Positions 35,485 to 43,975 of a DNA stretch of 64,000 nucleotides are shown piece by piece (position 1 is the stretch's first letter; every line of letters begins with the position of its first letter). The notes under the pieces are model-generated. The model was not told the DNA's origin and searched no databases. It worked only from the letters and a program-made list of their open reading frames with translations. A program made the translations under genes and the position numbers. The stretch spans positions 1 through 64,000 of the forward strand of contig JAEULA010000061.1 in NCBI GenBank assembly GCA_016793165.1. Direction: 5' to 3'. This DNA comes from Alphaproteobacteria bacterium. GTDB taxonomy: Bacteria > Pseudomonadota > Alphaproteobacteria > CACIAM-22H2.

Positions 35485-38400
35485 ATGGTTCGAATCAAGA
35501 GCTACGGCGTGGTCGCGGCGGCGAGCCTGGCGCTCATCGTGTCGATCGTCGCGATGGTCGGCGGCCAGCTGCGGCTGGCATCGGAGCGGGAAGCGGCGCA
35601 TGTGCATGCCGAACTGACTCAGATCGCAAGCCTCGTGAGGGCACGCATCGAGCAGGCGCTCGAGCAGCGTCTCGCAATCCCTTACGCCCTTGCGGCTTAT
35701 GCAAGCGTGAATCCCGCGCTCTCCGCGGCCGATTTCGCGCTCTTCGCGGGCTCGCTCGCCGCGGCGACCGACTCCGTCCGCAGCATCCAGCTCGCACCGG
35801 GCAACGTGGTTAAGCATGTGTATCCGCTGCAGGGGAACGAGGCGGCGATCGGCCACGATCTCTGGGCGGATCCGGAGCGCCGCGCGACGGTCGGCGCGGT
35901 GATGCGGGCAGGGCATCTCGTCGTCTCCGATCCCGTGACCCTCAAGCAGGGCGGGCGCGCCGTCATCGCCCGCATGCCGGTCTACCTCGGCGAGCACCGG
36001 CCGGACGACTACTGGGGACTCTCGATCGTCGTGGTCGACATCGATCATCTCGTGGCCGAGCTCCGGCTCGCCGACGTCGCCGCCGACATCGCGATCGTGT
36101 CGCTCGGTCCCGACGGCAAGTCGCCGCCGGTCTCGATCATCGGCACCGAGCCCGACGATCCGGCGATGCTCGCGGTGACGGCGAGTGCGACCCTGCCGGG
36201 CTCGGTCTGGCGTGTGAGCGCCTCGCGGCGCATCGATCCGACGGCCTCCAGCCCGGCGGACCGCCTCGCCTACGGCATCGGTCTCGTCAGCCTGGTGTTC
36301 GGCTTCCTCCTCATCGCCTTCGCCTTCCTCGGACCCGACGAGCAGCGCCGCGCGATCTCGGCGGCGACCCGCGACCTCGACCGGTCGCGCCATGAGACCG
36401 AGGCGGCCCGCCGCGACCTCGGAACCACCATCGAAGCGATGGCCGAGGGCATCTGCGTATTCGACCGCAATGGCGCCCTCGTCTTGTGGAACGGGCAGTT
36501 TGCGCGCCTCGCCGCGATCGATCCCGATCGGCTCTGCGTCGGGCTGCCGCTGATGGACGTCGTGGCGGCGCAGCGCGGCGCGCCGCTCGTCAACGATGCC
36601 GCGGTCCGGGTCGCGAGCGCCGACATCGAGCTTGCCAACGCCATGTACGAGGGAACGCGCACCGCGGTCGACGGCCGCCGGGTGCAGATCCGCGTCTCGC
36701 GCGGTGGCGACGAGAAGATCATCTTCATGTTCGCCGACGTGACCGAGATCGAGCAGGCCGCGCGCCAGATCGCGCACAGCGAGCGCCTGCTGCGCCAGAT
36801 GCTCAACCACAGTCCCCTGGCCGTGGCGATCGTTTCGCTCGACGGGGCCCACCGTGTCGTCAACGCCCGATACGCCGAGCTGTTCGCCCTGACCCCGACC
36901 ATGACCTCCGAGGTGCCGGTCTGGCGACTGCTCGCCGACCCCGTGGAGTCGTCGACGCTCGCCCGCACCCTGTCCCGCGACGGCGTGATGGCCCCCCGCA
37001 CCATGGCGATGCGCTCGGCGGCGGGCACGCCGTTCTGGGGCTCCGTGTCCACGCATGCGATCGAGCACGACGGCGTCCCGAGCGCGCTGATCTACGTCCT
37101 CGACGTCAGCGAGATCCGTCGGGCGCAGGCGACGTTGGAGCGCGCCAACGACGTGCTCGAGGAGAAGGTTCGGGCGCGCGTCGCCGAGCTCGCCGCGACG
37201 GCCAGCCGGCTGTCGCAGGAGATCGAGGAGCGCAAGGCGATCGAGGTGGAGCTGCGCCAGCAGGTCGAGCGCAACTCGCTCCTCGCCGCCGCGATCGAGA
37301 ACGACAGCAGCGGCATCACGATCGCCGACGCCTCGACGCCGGACCTGCCGCTGATCTACGTCAATCGCGCGTTCACGACGATGACGGGCTATGCGCCGGC
37401 CGAGGTGATCGGGCGCAACTGCCGCTTCCTCTCCGGCGCCGAGACAGCTCCGGAATCGCGGCAGGCGATCCGCGAGGCGCTGCGCGACGGCACCCCGATA
37501 AGCCTCGATCTCGTCAACTACCGCAAGGGCGGCGAGAAGTTCTGGAACCAGCTGACGTTGTTCCCCGTGCGCAACGCGTCGGGCGAGCTGCGCTACTTCG
37601 TGGGGGCGCAGAGCGACGTGACGGCGCGGCGCGCGGTCGAAGCGGAGCGAGAGGCGTTGCGCAGCCGCATGGCGGAGTCGAGCAAGTTCGAGGCGCTGGG
37701 GACGCTCGCGGGCGGCATCGCCCACGAGATCAACACGCCGGCCCAGTTCGTCAGCGACAACATCCGATTCCTCGGCAGCACCGCCGAGCCGCTGCTCGAG
37801 CTCGTCGAGACGGCGACGCGACTGATCGCCGGGCAGGGCGGCGCCGCGCAGTCGGCCTTCGCCGAGGCGCTGGCGCGCGCGGACGTGGAGTTCCTGCGGG
37901 CCGAGATCCCCGGGGCGGTGGCGCAGTGCATGGACGGCATGGATCGCATCGGGAAGATCGTCCAGGCGGTGAAGGAATTCTCCTATCCCGCCGACCGCGA
38001 GCAGGCGCTCTTCGACCTGAACCGCACGATCGAGGTCGCGGCCACGGTGACCCGGAACCAGTGGAAATACGTCGCCGAACTCGAGCTCGACCTCGCCGCC
38101 GACCTGCCGCACGTCCCCGGCGACCAGGGCGCGATCAACCAGGTCCTCCTCAACATGATCGTCAACGCGGCCCACGCCATCGAGGAGAAGGGCGGCGATG
38201 CGCGCGGCTCGATCGCCATCAGCACGCGGGCGCTCTCGGACGGCGTCGAGATCCGCATCGCCGACACGGGCGGCGGCATCCCGCCGGAGATCCGCTCGCG
38301 CGTCTTCGAGCTGTTCTTCACGACCAAGGCGCCGGGCCGCGGCACGGGGCAGGGGCTCGCGATCTCCCATGCCATCGTCGTCAAGCAGCACGGCGGCTCC

Positions 38401-38493
38401 ATCACCATCGATTCCGAGGTCGGGCGGGGCACCACGTTCGTCATCAAGCTCCCCGCGACCGTCGCATCATCAGAGCTGGAGGTCGCGGCATGA
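35485..38493 (+). CDS. CHASE-PAS-PAS-LOV sensor histidine kinase
   Basis: A 1002-aa membrane histidine kinase. TM1 (~7-27), periplasmic CHASE domain (~28-260, with YPLQGNEAAIG and KQGGRAVIARMP), TM2 (~262-284), PAS1 (~310-420) and PAS2 (~432-560) come first. The third PAS (~596-715) is a LOV domain: photoactive Cys646 in GRNCRFL, flavin-binding Asn678 (VNYRKGG) and Asn688 (KFWN), and Gln709 (GAQSDVT). The kinase core has phosphoacceptor His747 (GIAHEINTP), an N-box (LLNMIVNAAHAI), and G1/G2 boxes (DTGGGIPPE, GTGQGLAIS). It overlaps the next regulator by ATGA. The photocycle is predicted from residues only. Confidence 0.9.
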   Translation: MVRIKSYGVVAAASLALIVSIVAMVGGQLRLASEREAAHVHAELTQIASLVRARIEQALEQRLAIPYALAAYASVNPALSAADFALFAGSLAAATDSVRSIQLAPGNVVKHVYPLQGNEAAIGHDLWADPERRATVGAVMRAGHLVVSDPVTLKQGGRAVIARMPVYLGEHRPDDYWGLSIVVVDIDHLVAELRLADVAADIAIVSLGPDGKSPPVSIIGTEPDDPAMLAVTASATLPGSVWRVSASRRIDPTASSPADRLAYGIGLVSLVFGFLLIAFAFLGPDEQRRAISAATRDLDRSRHETEAARRDLGTTIEAMAEGICVFDRNGALVLWNGQFARLAAIDPDRLCVGLPLMDVVAAQRGAPLVNDAAVRVASADIELANAMYEGTRTAVDGRRVQIRVSRGGDEKIIFMFADVTEIEQAARQIAHSERLLRQMLNHSPLAVAIVSLDGAHRVVNARYAELFALTPTMTSEVPVWRLLADPVESSTLARTLSRDGVMAPRTMAMRSAAGTPFWGSVSTHAIEHDGVPSALIYVLDVSEIRRAQATLERANDVLEEKVRARVAELAATASRLSQEIEERKAIEVELRQQVERNSLLAAAIENDSSGITIADASTPDLPLIYVNRAFTTMTGYAPAEVIGRNCRFLSGAETAPESRQAIREALRDGTPISLDLVNYRKGGEKFWNQLTLFPVRNASGELRYFVGAQSDVTARRAVEAEREALRSRMAESSKFEALGTLAGGIAHEINTPAQFVSDNIRFLGSTAEPLLELVETATRLIAGQGGAAQSAFAEALARADVEFLRAEIPGAVAQCMDGMDRIGKIVQAVKEFSYPADREQALFDLNRTIEVAATVTRNQWKYVAELELDLAADLPHVPGDQGAINQVLLNMIVNAAHAIEEKGGDARGSIAISTRALSDGVEIRIADTGGGIPPEIRSRVFELFFTTKAPGRGTGQGLAISHAIVVKQHGGSITIDSEVGRGTTFVIKLPATVASSELEVAA

Positions 38494-39683
38494 GCGAGCT
38501 TCCCCGAGTCCTGTTCGTCGACGACGAACCCAACGTCCTGGAAGGCCTGCGTCGACTCCTGCGCTCCAAGCGCAACCAGTGGGACATGCGCTTCGCGACC
38601 GGAGGCGCAGAGGCATTGGCCGTGATGGCCGCCGAGCCGATCGACGTGCTGGTCAGCGACATGCGAATGCCGGGCATGGACGGCGCCGATCTGCTTGCGG
38701 CGGTCGCGAAGAAGCATCCGGACACGGTCCGGTTCATCCTCTCCGGCCAGAGCGATTCCGATGCGCTGTTCCGCGCGATCGGCACCTGCCACCAGTACAT
38801 CTCGAAGCCGGTGCCCAGCGACAGCCTCGTCCAGAGCATCGAGCGCTCGCTGCGGCTGCGCGCGATCATGCGCAGCCCCAGGGTGCGCGCGGCCATCTCC
38901 GGCCTTCCCAGCGTGCCGAGCCCGCCGGCGATCTACTCGACACTGCTCGCCGAGCTGCGCCTGGGCGTGCCGCATCTCGACCGCATCGAGCGGATCATCG
39001 CGCGCGATCCCGGGCTGAGCGCGAAGCTGGTGCAGATCGCCAACTCCGCCTACTTCCGCCGCCTGCGCGAGGTTCACTCGCTCGCTTCCGCGATCAACTT
39101 CCTCGGCTTCGACCTGGTGAAGGCCGTGGTCGTGAACCTCGCCGTCGTGGCGCAGCTCCGGTGCCGGGAGATCGACGGCCGGCCGATCGAGTCCGTGATC
39201 GACTATTCGCTCGACTGCGCCGCGATGGCGCGCCAGCTGGCCGAGGCCGAGGGACTGCCGCCGTCGGTCTGCGGAGACGCATTCATGGCCGGCCTGCTGC
39301 ACGAGATCGGCCTGCTCGTCCTTGCCGACAACTTCCCGGCCCAGATGTCGGAGATCGCGGCGGCCGCCCGCGCGGCCCGCGAGCCGGCGACGGCGCGAGA
39401 GCGCGCCGCCTTCGGGGCCTGCCATGCGCAGATCGGCGCGTGCATCCTCGGCACGTGGGGATTCCTCGACACGATCGTCGAGGCGGTGATGCACCACCAC
39501 GACCCGATCGAGGCGATGCCCGACCGCCTCGATCTGACGATGGTCCTGCGGATCGCCATCCGCCTCGTCGATGCGGGCGCGGCCGGCGCGGCGGACGATC
39601 CGATCGTCGCCGAAGCGATGCGCCGCCATCCGCAGATGGTCGCGGCCCGGCCGGACGACCGGCGCGTGGCCGCAGCCCGATGA
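38490..39683 (+). CDS. Response regulator with HDOD output domain
   Basis: A 397-aa two-domain protein. The receiver (1-125) has D11-D12-E13, phosphoacceptor Asp57 (VSDMRMPGMDG), Ser in LSGQSD and Lys in SKPV. The HDOD domain (~140-335) shows IIARDPGLSAKLVQIANSAYF and AINFLGFD, with GLLHEIG in place of the HD dyad, as usual for this non-catalytic family. HDOD proteins act in signalling through protein contacts. Its start overlaps the LOV kinase stop and its stop overlaps the next regulator start, so the three are likely cotranslated. It is probably phosphorylated by the LOV kinase. Confidence 0.9.
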   Translation: MSELPRVLFVDDEPNVLEGLRRLLRSKRNQWDMRFATGGAEALAVMAAEPIDVLVSDMRMPGMDGADLLAAVAKKHPDTVRFILSGQSDSDALFRAIGTCHQYISKPVPSDSLVQSIERSLRLRAIMRSPRVRAAISGLPSVPSPPAIYSTLLAELRLGVPHLDRIERIIARDPGLSAKLVQIANSAYFRRLREVHSLASAINFLGFDLVKAVVVNLAVVAQLRCREIDGRPIESVIDYSLDCAAMARQLAEAEGLPPSVCGDAFMAGLLHEIGLLVLADNFPAQMSEIAAAARAAREPATARERAAFGACHAQIGACILGTWGFLDTIVEAVMHHHDPIEAMPDRLDLTMVLRIAIRLVDAGAAGAADDPIVAEAMRRHPQMVAARPDDRRVAAAR

Positions 39684-40891
39684 GCGGGACCGGGACCGTG
39701 AGCGGCCGCAGAATCCTGTTCGTCGACGACGAGCCCGCACTCCTCGACGGCATTCGGCGCCTCCTGCACCGGGACTTCGACCTCGCCTTCGCGCCCTCCG
39801 GCGACGAGGCGCTGCGCGCGCTCGAGACCAAGGGGCCCTTCGCGGTGGTCTGCGCGGACATGCGCATGCCCGGCATGAGCGGCGTGGAGCTCCTCGAGAA
39901 GGTGGCGGCCCGGCATCCGGACACGGTGCGGCTGATGTTGAGCGGCAACGCCGACCAGGCCACGGCGATCGAGGCGATCAACCGCGGACGCATCTACAGC
40001 TTCCTCGCCAAGCCGGCGTCGCGCGAGGCGCTCGTCGGCGCGCTTGAAGGCGCGCTGCGCCTGCATGCCCTGACGGTCGCCGAGAAGGTCCTGCTCGAGC
40101 GGACCCTCGCGGGCAGCATCCAGACCCTGGTCGAGATCCTGAGCACGGCGATGCCCGACCAGTTCGGGCGCGCGCAGCGCATCCGCGAACTCACCCGCCG
40201 TCACGCCGCCATGCTGGGCGGCAACGGCTGGCGCCTCGATATGGCGGCGATGCTGGCGCCGATCGGCTGGGCGACGATGCCGGCCGAACTCGCCGACAAG
40301 CTGCGCCACGGGATCAGCCTGACCGCGGATGAAGAGCTGATGGCGCGCCGCGTCGGCGAGATCAGTGGCCGGCTGATCGCCAACATCCCGCGCCTGGAGG
40401 CCGTCGCCGACGTGGTCCGCTACGCCGGCAAGGGATACGACGGCGCCGGCTATCCCGACGACGGCGTCAAGGGCGATGCATTGCCGCTCGAGGCGCGGGT
40501 CCTGCGCCTGATGTCCGCCGTCGTCGATGCGAGCGGCGACGAGCCGCCGAGCAACCGGACGCTCGACCGCCTCCGCGGGCGCAGCGCCGAGTTCGATCCG
40601 CGGCTGATCGCAGCGCTTCGAGGCGCCCTCGCACAGAGCGACGCGCCGGTCGCAGTCCCGGCGGCGGCCGCGGTCGTCGACGTCGAGATCACGCGAGTCG
40701 ACATGCTGCTCGTGGGCGATCGACTGCTCGGCGATCTCATGCTGGACGACGGCACGCTTGCGCTCGTGCGCGACACCGTCGTCACGGACCTGCTGTCCGA
40801 GAAGCTCGCGAATCTCGGGCGGCTGCGCGGGTTCCGCCTGCCGATCCGCGTGCGGCGAACGGGGGAGGCATCGCCGCGGCGCGCGGCGTGA
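39680..40891 (+). CDS. Response regulator with degenerate HD-GYP domain
   Basis: A 403-aa protein. The receiver has D16-D17-E18 and phosphoacceptor Asp60 (CADMRMPGMSG). The output domain retains the HD-GYP frame: GYDGAGYPDDGVKGDALPLEARVL is recognisable around residues 253-275. The HD dyad region, normally LHDIGK, reads LAPIGW, and the HHE region reads RYAGK, so metal ligands are missing. c-di-GMP hydrolysis is therefore unlikely; a binding or adaptor role is more probable. The tail (~330-403) is extra, with LLVGDRLLGDLMLDDG. It is the last gene of the LOV operon. Confidence 0.85.
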   Translation: MSGTGTVSGRRILFVDDEPALLDGIRRLLHRDFDLAFAPSGDEALRALETKGPFAVVCADMRMPGMSGVELLEKVAARHPDTVRLMLSGNADQATAIEAINRGRIYSFLAKPASREALVGALEGALRLHALTVAEKVLLERTLAGSIQTLVEILSTAMPDQFGRAQRIRELTRRHAAMLGGNGWRLDMAAMLAPIGWATMPAELADKLRHGISLTADEELMARRVGEISGRLIANIPRLEAVADVVRYAGKGYDGAGYPDDGVKGDALPLEARVLRLMSAVVDASGDEPPSNRTLDRLRGRSAEFDPRLIAALRGALAQSDAPVAVPAAAAVVDVEITRVDMLLVGDRLLGDLMLDDGTLALVRDTVVTDLLSEKLANLGRLRGFRLPIRVRRTGEASPRRAA

Positions 40892-40966
40892 CGCGAACGC
40901 GGGCTTGATTCCGCAGGCGGGCCGCGGTCGATTAGCCGCTCCGCCCCCAGCGAGAGACCGCCTGCC

Positions 40967-42163
40967 ATGGATTTTCGCCTCGACGCCGAAACCGAAGCCC
41001 TGCGCGCACGACTGCGGCGCTTCGTCGGCGAGACGCTGCTGCCTCTCGAGAGCGATCCGTCGATCTGGGGCGAGGGTGAGAACATCGCCGAGGCGCCGCT
41101 CGCCCGCCTGCGCGAGCAGGCGCGCGCGGCCGGCTTCTGGGCGCCGCAGACTCCCAAGGCACTGGGCGGCATGGGCCTGAGTCGCGTCGCGATGGCGGCG
41201 CTCTACGAGGAGGCCGGTCGCTGCCGGTTCGGGCCGGCGGTGATCAACTGCGCCGCGCCGGACGACGGCAACATGATGCTGCTGGCGAAGGTCGGCACGG
41301 CCGCGCAGCAGGCGCGCTGGCTGGCGCCCGTCGTCTCGGCTGCGGTGCGGTCGGGCTTCGTGATGACGGAGCCGCATCCGGGCGGCGGCTCCGACCCGTC
41401 GATGATGACCACCCGGGCGGAGCGCATTCCCGGCGGCTGGCGCATCCGCGGCCGCAAGTGGTTCATCACCGGTGCGGTCGACGCGAAGCACTTCATCCTG
41501 ATCGCGCGCACCAGCGAGGATCAGCGCAAGGGCCTCACCGCCTTCCTGTTCCACGCCGACCAGCCCGGGTGGCGCATCGTCCGTCGCATCCCGATCATGG
41601 GGCCCGAGGAGCATGGCGGCCATTGCGAGCTCGAGTTCACCGGGCTCGAAGTGCCGGATGCCGAAGTGCTCATGAATGTCGGCGACGGCCTGAAGGTGAC
41701 GCAGATCCGCCTCGGCCCGGCGCGCCTCACGCACTGCATGCGCTGGCTCGGGATGGCGAAGCGCGCGCTCGAGGAGTGCTTCGCCTACGTGCGGGAGCGC
41801 AAGAGCTTCGGCATGACGCTGGCCGCGCACGAGGGCGTCCAGTGGCTGCTCGGCGAGGCGGCGATGGAGATCGAGATCGGGCGGCTGCTGACGATGCGCG
41901 CGGCCTGGAAGCTCGACCAGGGCGACTTCGCCCGCAAGGAAGTGTCGATGGCCAAGGTCGCGGTCGCCGACGTGCTGCACAAGGCGATCGACACGAGCAT
42001 CCAGTTGCTCGGCGCGCGCGGCTACAGCCGGGACACGCCGCTGGAATGGATGTACCGCTATGCGCGACAGGCGCGCCTCGTCGACGGCGCGTCCGAGGTG
42101 CACAAGATGGTCCTGGCGCGCGCGCTGATCGACGAGGGCCTGGACTTCTGGGCTTGGCGATGA
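40967..42163 (+). CDS. Acyl-CoA dehydrogenase, ACAD10/11- or LvaC-like
   Basis: A 398-aa acyl-CoA dehydrogenase. Family segments are FVMTEPHPGGGSDPSMM (~130-146, FAD/substrate loop), GRKWFITGA (~162), YVRERKSFG (~270) and the C-terminal R-Q-A-R-L-V-D-G-A-S-E helix (~370). It probably acts on branched or phosphorylated acyl-CoA rather than straight chains, since it is coupled (ATGA at 42160) to an APH-type kinase and then a DUF6285-like protein. That trio matches the LvaC/LvaA/LvaB set for 4-hydroxyacyl-CoA. Confidence 0.88.
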   Translation: MDFRLDAETEALRARLRRFVGETLLPLESDPSIWGEGENIAEAPLARLREQARAAGFWAPQTPKALGGMGLSRVAMAALYEEAGRCRFGPAVINCAAPDDGNMMLLAKVGTAAQQARWLAPVVSAAVRSGFVMTEPHPGGGSDPSMMTTRAERIPGGWRIRGRKWFITGAVDAKHFILIARTSEDQRKGLTAFLFHADQPGWRIVRRIPIMGPEEHGGHCELEFTGLEVPDAEVLMNVGDGLKVTQIRLGPARLTHCMRWLGMAKRALEECFAYVRERKSFGMTLAAHEGVQWLLGEAAMEIEIGRLLTMRAAWKLDQGDFARKEVSMAKVAVADVLHKAIDTSIQLLGARGYSRDTPLEWMYRYARQARLVDGASEVHKMVLARALIDEGLDFWAWR

Positions 42164-43194
42164 CGCCTGGCGAGGGTCTCGACGATCCGGCGCGGGTCCG
42201 CGCGCTGGAAGCCTGGCTCGCGGCATCGCTCGCGGCTCGGCACGTGACGATCGCGGCGCCGACGAAGCTCGGCGGCGGCGCGATCCAGGAGAACTGGGCG
42301 ATCGACGCGGCTGTGGACGGCGGCCCGCGCGACGGCTCGCATGCCTGGGTGCTGCGCACCGACGCTCCGTCGCGCGTCGCCGCGAGCCTGACGCGGGCGC
42401 AGGAATACACCCTGATTGCCGCCGCACACGACGCCGGCGTGACCGTGCCCGAGCCGATCGCCCTTTGCGCGGACACCTCGGTGCTGGGCCGAGCCTTCTA
42501 CGTGATGCGACGGATCGGCGGGACGGCAGCCGGCCACCTGCTCGTGCGCGACGATCGCTGGCGCGGCGACCGTGTGGCGCTCGTCGCGAGGCTCGGCGGC
42601 GAGCTCGCGCGTATCCATGGCATCCGGCCGCCGCGCGGCGATCTCGACTTCCTGCCGATGCCGGACGGTCCTCCGGCGCGTGTCGCGGTCGCGCGCCATC
42701 GGCGATGGCTCGACGGCTATCACATGGCCCGCCCGGCGCTGGAATGGGGGCTGCGCTGGCTCGATCGCAACGCGCCGCCGCGGCCCGCGCAGCTGACGTT
42801 GCTCCACGGGGACTTCCGCACCGGAAATTACATGGTCGACGAGACCGGGCTGACCGGCATCCTCGACTGGGAGTTCGCCTCGTGGGGCGATCCGCTCGAG
42901 GATCTCGGCTGGTTTTGCGCGCGCTGCTGGCGCTTCGGCGCCGACGGCCGCGAAGCCGGCGGCATCGGCGCGCGCGAGGATTTCTACCGCGCCTACGAGG
43001 CCGCGGCCGGGCATGCGGTCGACCGCGCCGCGGTCGACTATTGGGAGACCATGGCGCATGCCCGCTGGGCCGTGATCGCGCTGATGCAGGGCGAGCGCCA
43101 TGTCTCGGGCGAGGAGCCTTCGCTCGATCTCGCGCTCACCGGCCGGCGCGTCGCCGAGCTCGAATACGAACTGCTGCAACGGACGACGCCATGA
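42160..43194 (+). CDS. APH-family kinase (LvaA-like hydroxyacyl-CoA kinase)
   Basis: A 344-aa aminoglycoside phosphotransferase-fold kinase. The Brenner loop is LLHGDFRTGNYMV (~218-230) with catalytic Asp and Asn, and the magnesium-binding Asp lies in ILDWEFASWGDP (~240). The N-lobe carries LGGGAIQENWAID in place of a classic P-loop. Coupling to an acyl-CoA dehydrogenase on one side and a small DUF6285-like protein on the other makes antibiotic resistance unlikely. A role phosphorylating a 4-hydroxyacyl-CoA, as in LvaA or human ACAD10/11, is favoured. Confidence 0.85.
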   Translation: MTPGEGLDDPARVRALEAWLAASLAARHVTIAAPTKLGGGAIQENWAIDAAVDGGPRDGSHAWVLRTDAPSRVAASLTRAQEYTLIAAAHDAGVTVPEPIALCADTSVLGRAFYVMRRIGGTAAGHLLVRDDRWRGDRVALVARLGGELARIHGIRPPRGDLDFLPMPDGPPARVAVARHRRWLDGYHMARPALEWGLRWLDRNAPPRPAQLTLLHGDFRTGNYMVDETGLTGILDWEFASWGDPLEDLGWFCARCWRFGADGREAGGIGAREDFYRAYEAAAGHAVDRAAVDYWETMAHARWAVIALMQGERHVSGEEPSLDLALTGRRVAELEYELLQRTTP

Positions 43195-43499
43195 TCGACA
43201 TCCCGCAGGATCGGCCCGATGCCGCCGAATTGCTGGCGATCGCCCGCGACGTGTTCAGCCGCGAATTGCAGCCGGTGCTGCCTCCCGGCCTGCGCCTGTC
43301 GGGACTCATGGTTCTGAATGCCCTCGGGATCGCGGAACGCGAGCTGCGATTGCCGCGCCCCGGACTCCTGGATGCGCGGCCGCTGGCCCATGCCATCCGG
43401 GCGGGGCGACACGACCGCGACGTGGCGCTGCACGCCGAGCTGCTCGAGGATGCGCGGACCCGTGTCGCCGTCGCCAATCCGCGCTATCTGGAGCGATGA
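43191..43499 (+). CDS. DUF6285-like small protein (LvaB-like)
   Basis: A 102-aa mostly helical protein with no signal peptide. It shows PQDRPDAAELLAIARDVF at the N-terminus and NALGIAERELRLPRPG in the middle, the pattern of DUF6285 proteins found beside APH-type kinases. In Pseudomonas putida the comparable LvaB is needed for activity of its kinase partner LvaA. The ATG overlaps the kinase stop (ATGA). Family identity is from memory of the pattern and context, not from a search. Confidence 0.65.
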   Translation: MIDIPQDRPDAAELLAIARDVFSRELQPVLPPGLRLSGLMVLNALGIAERELRLPRPGLLDARPLAHAIRAGRHDRDVALHAELLEDARTRVAVANPRYLER

Positions 43500-43574
43500 T
43501 GCCGTTGGCTTTCGCGCCCACGTGCGGGACAACGAAGATCCGACCCTCAACCGTAGCCGAAGAGTGATCAGGAC

Positions 43575-43961
43575 ATGCCGAAACTGCCGCTACTTCCCCT
43601 GCTTGCTGGAGCCGCGCTTGCGGCGGCCGTCGTCGCGAACGCCGGTGCGGACGAGGCTCCTGCCGAGGGCAAGAAGGTCTTCACGCGCCAGTGCGTGAGC
43701 TGCCACATCGATGCCGCGGAGGGCCCGCGTCGGCTCGGGCCGACACTGTTCGGCGTGGTCGGCCGCAAGACCGGCTCGGTCGAAGGCTTCCGCTACACCG
43801 AGGCGAACAAGAACGCCGCCTGGGTCTGGACGCCCGAGAAACTGAACGAGTACCTGAAGAACCCGCGCGAGGTGATCCCCGGCACGAACATGGCATTCGC
43901 GGGGATCCGGTCCGACAACGATCGCGCCAACCTGATCGAGTACCTCAAGACGCTGAAGTGA
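43575..43961 (+). CDS. Class I cytochrome c family protein
   Basis: A 128-aa periplasmic cytochrome c. A signal peptide (residues ~1-25) is followed by the heme attachment site C40-V-S-C43-H44 and the distal Met106 ligand in GTNMAF. RLGPTLFGVVGRKTGS and AGIRSDNDRANLIEYLK are typical of the c2/c550 type soluble electron carriers of alphaproteobacteria. It is likely an electron donor to a terminal oxidase. An AGGA-type ribosome site (ATCAGGAC) precedes the ATG. It converges with the next gene. Confidence 0.92.
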   Translation: MPKLPLLPLLAGAALAAAVVANAGADEAPAEGKKVFTRQCVSCHIDAAEGPRRLGPTLFGVVGRKTGSVEGFRYTEANKNAAWVWTPEKLNEYLKNPREVIPGTNMAFAGIRSDNDRANLIEYLKTLK

Positions 43962-43975
43962 AGGGACGGCGGTCG

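Noticed and set aside
42160..43194. Aminoglycoside resistance gene
   Set aside because: The APH fold is present, but coupling to an acyl-CoA dehydrogenase and a small DUF6285-like protein fits a metabolic kinase.
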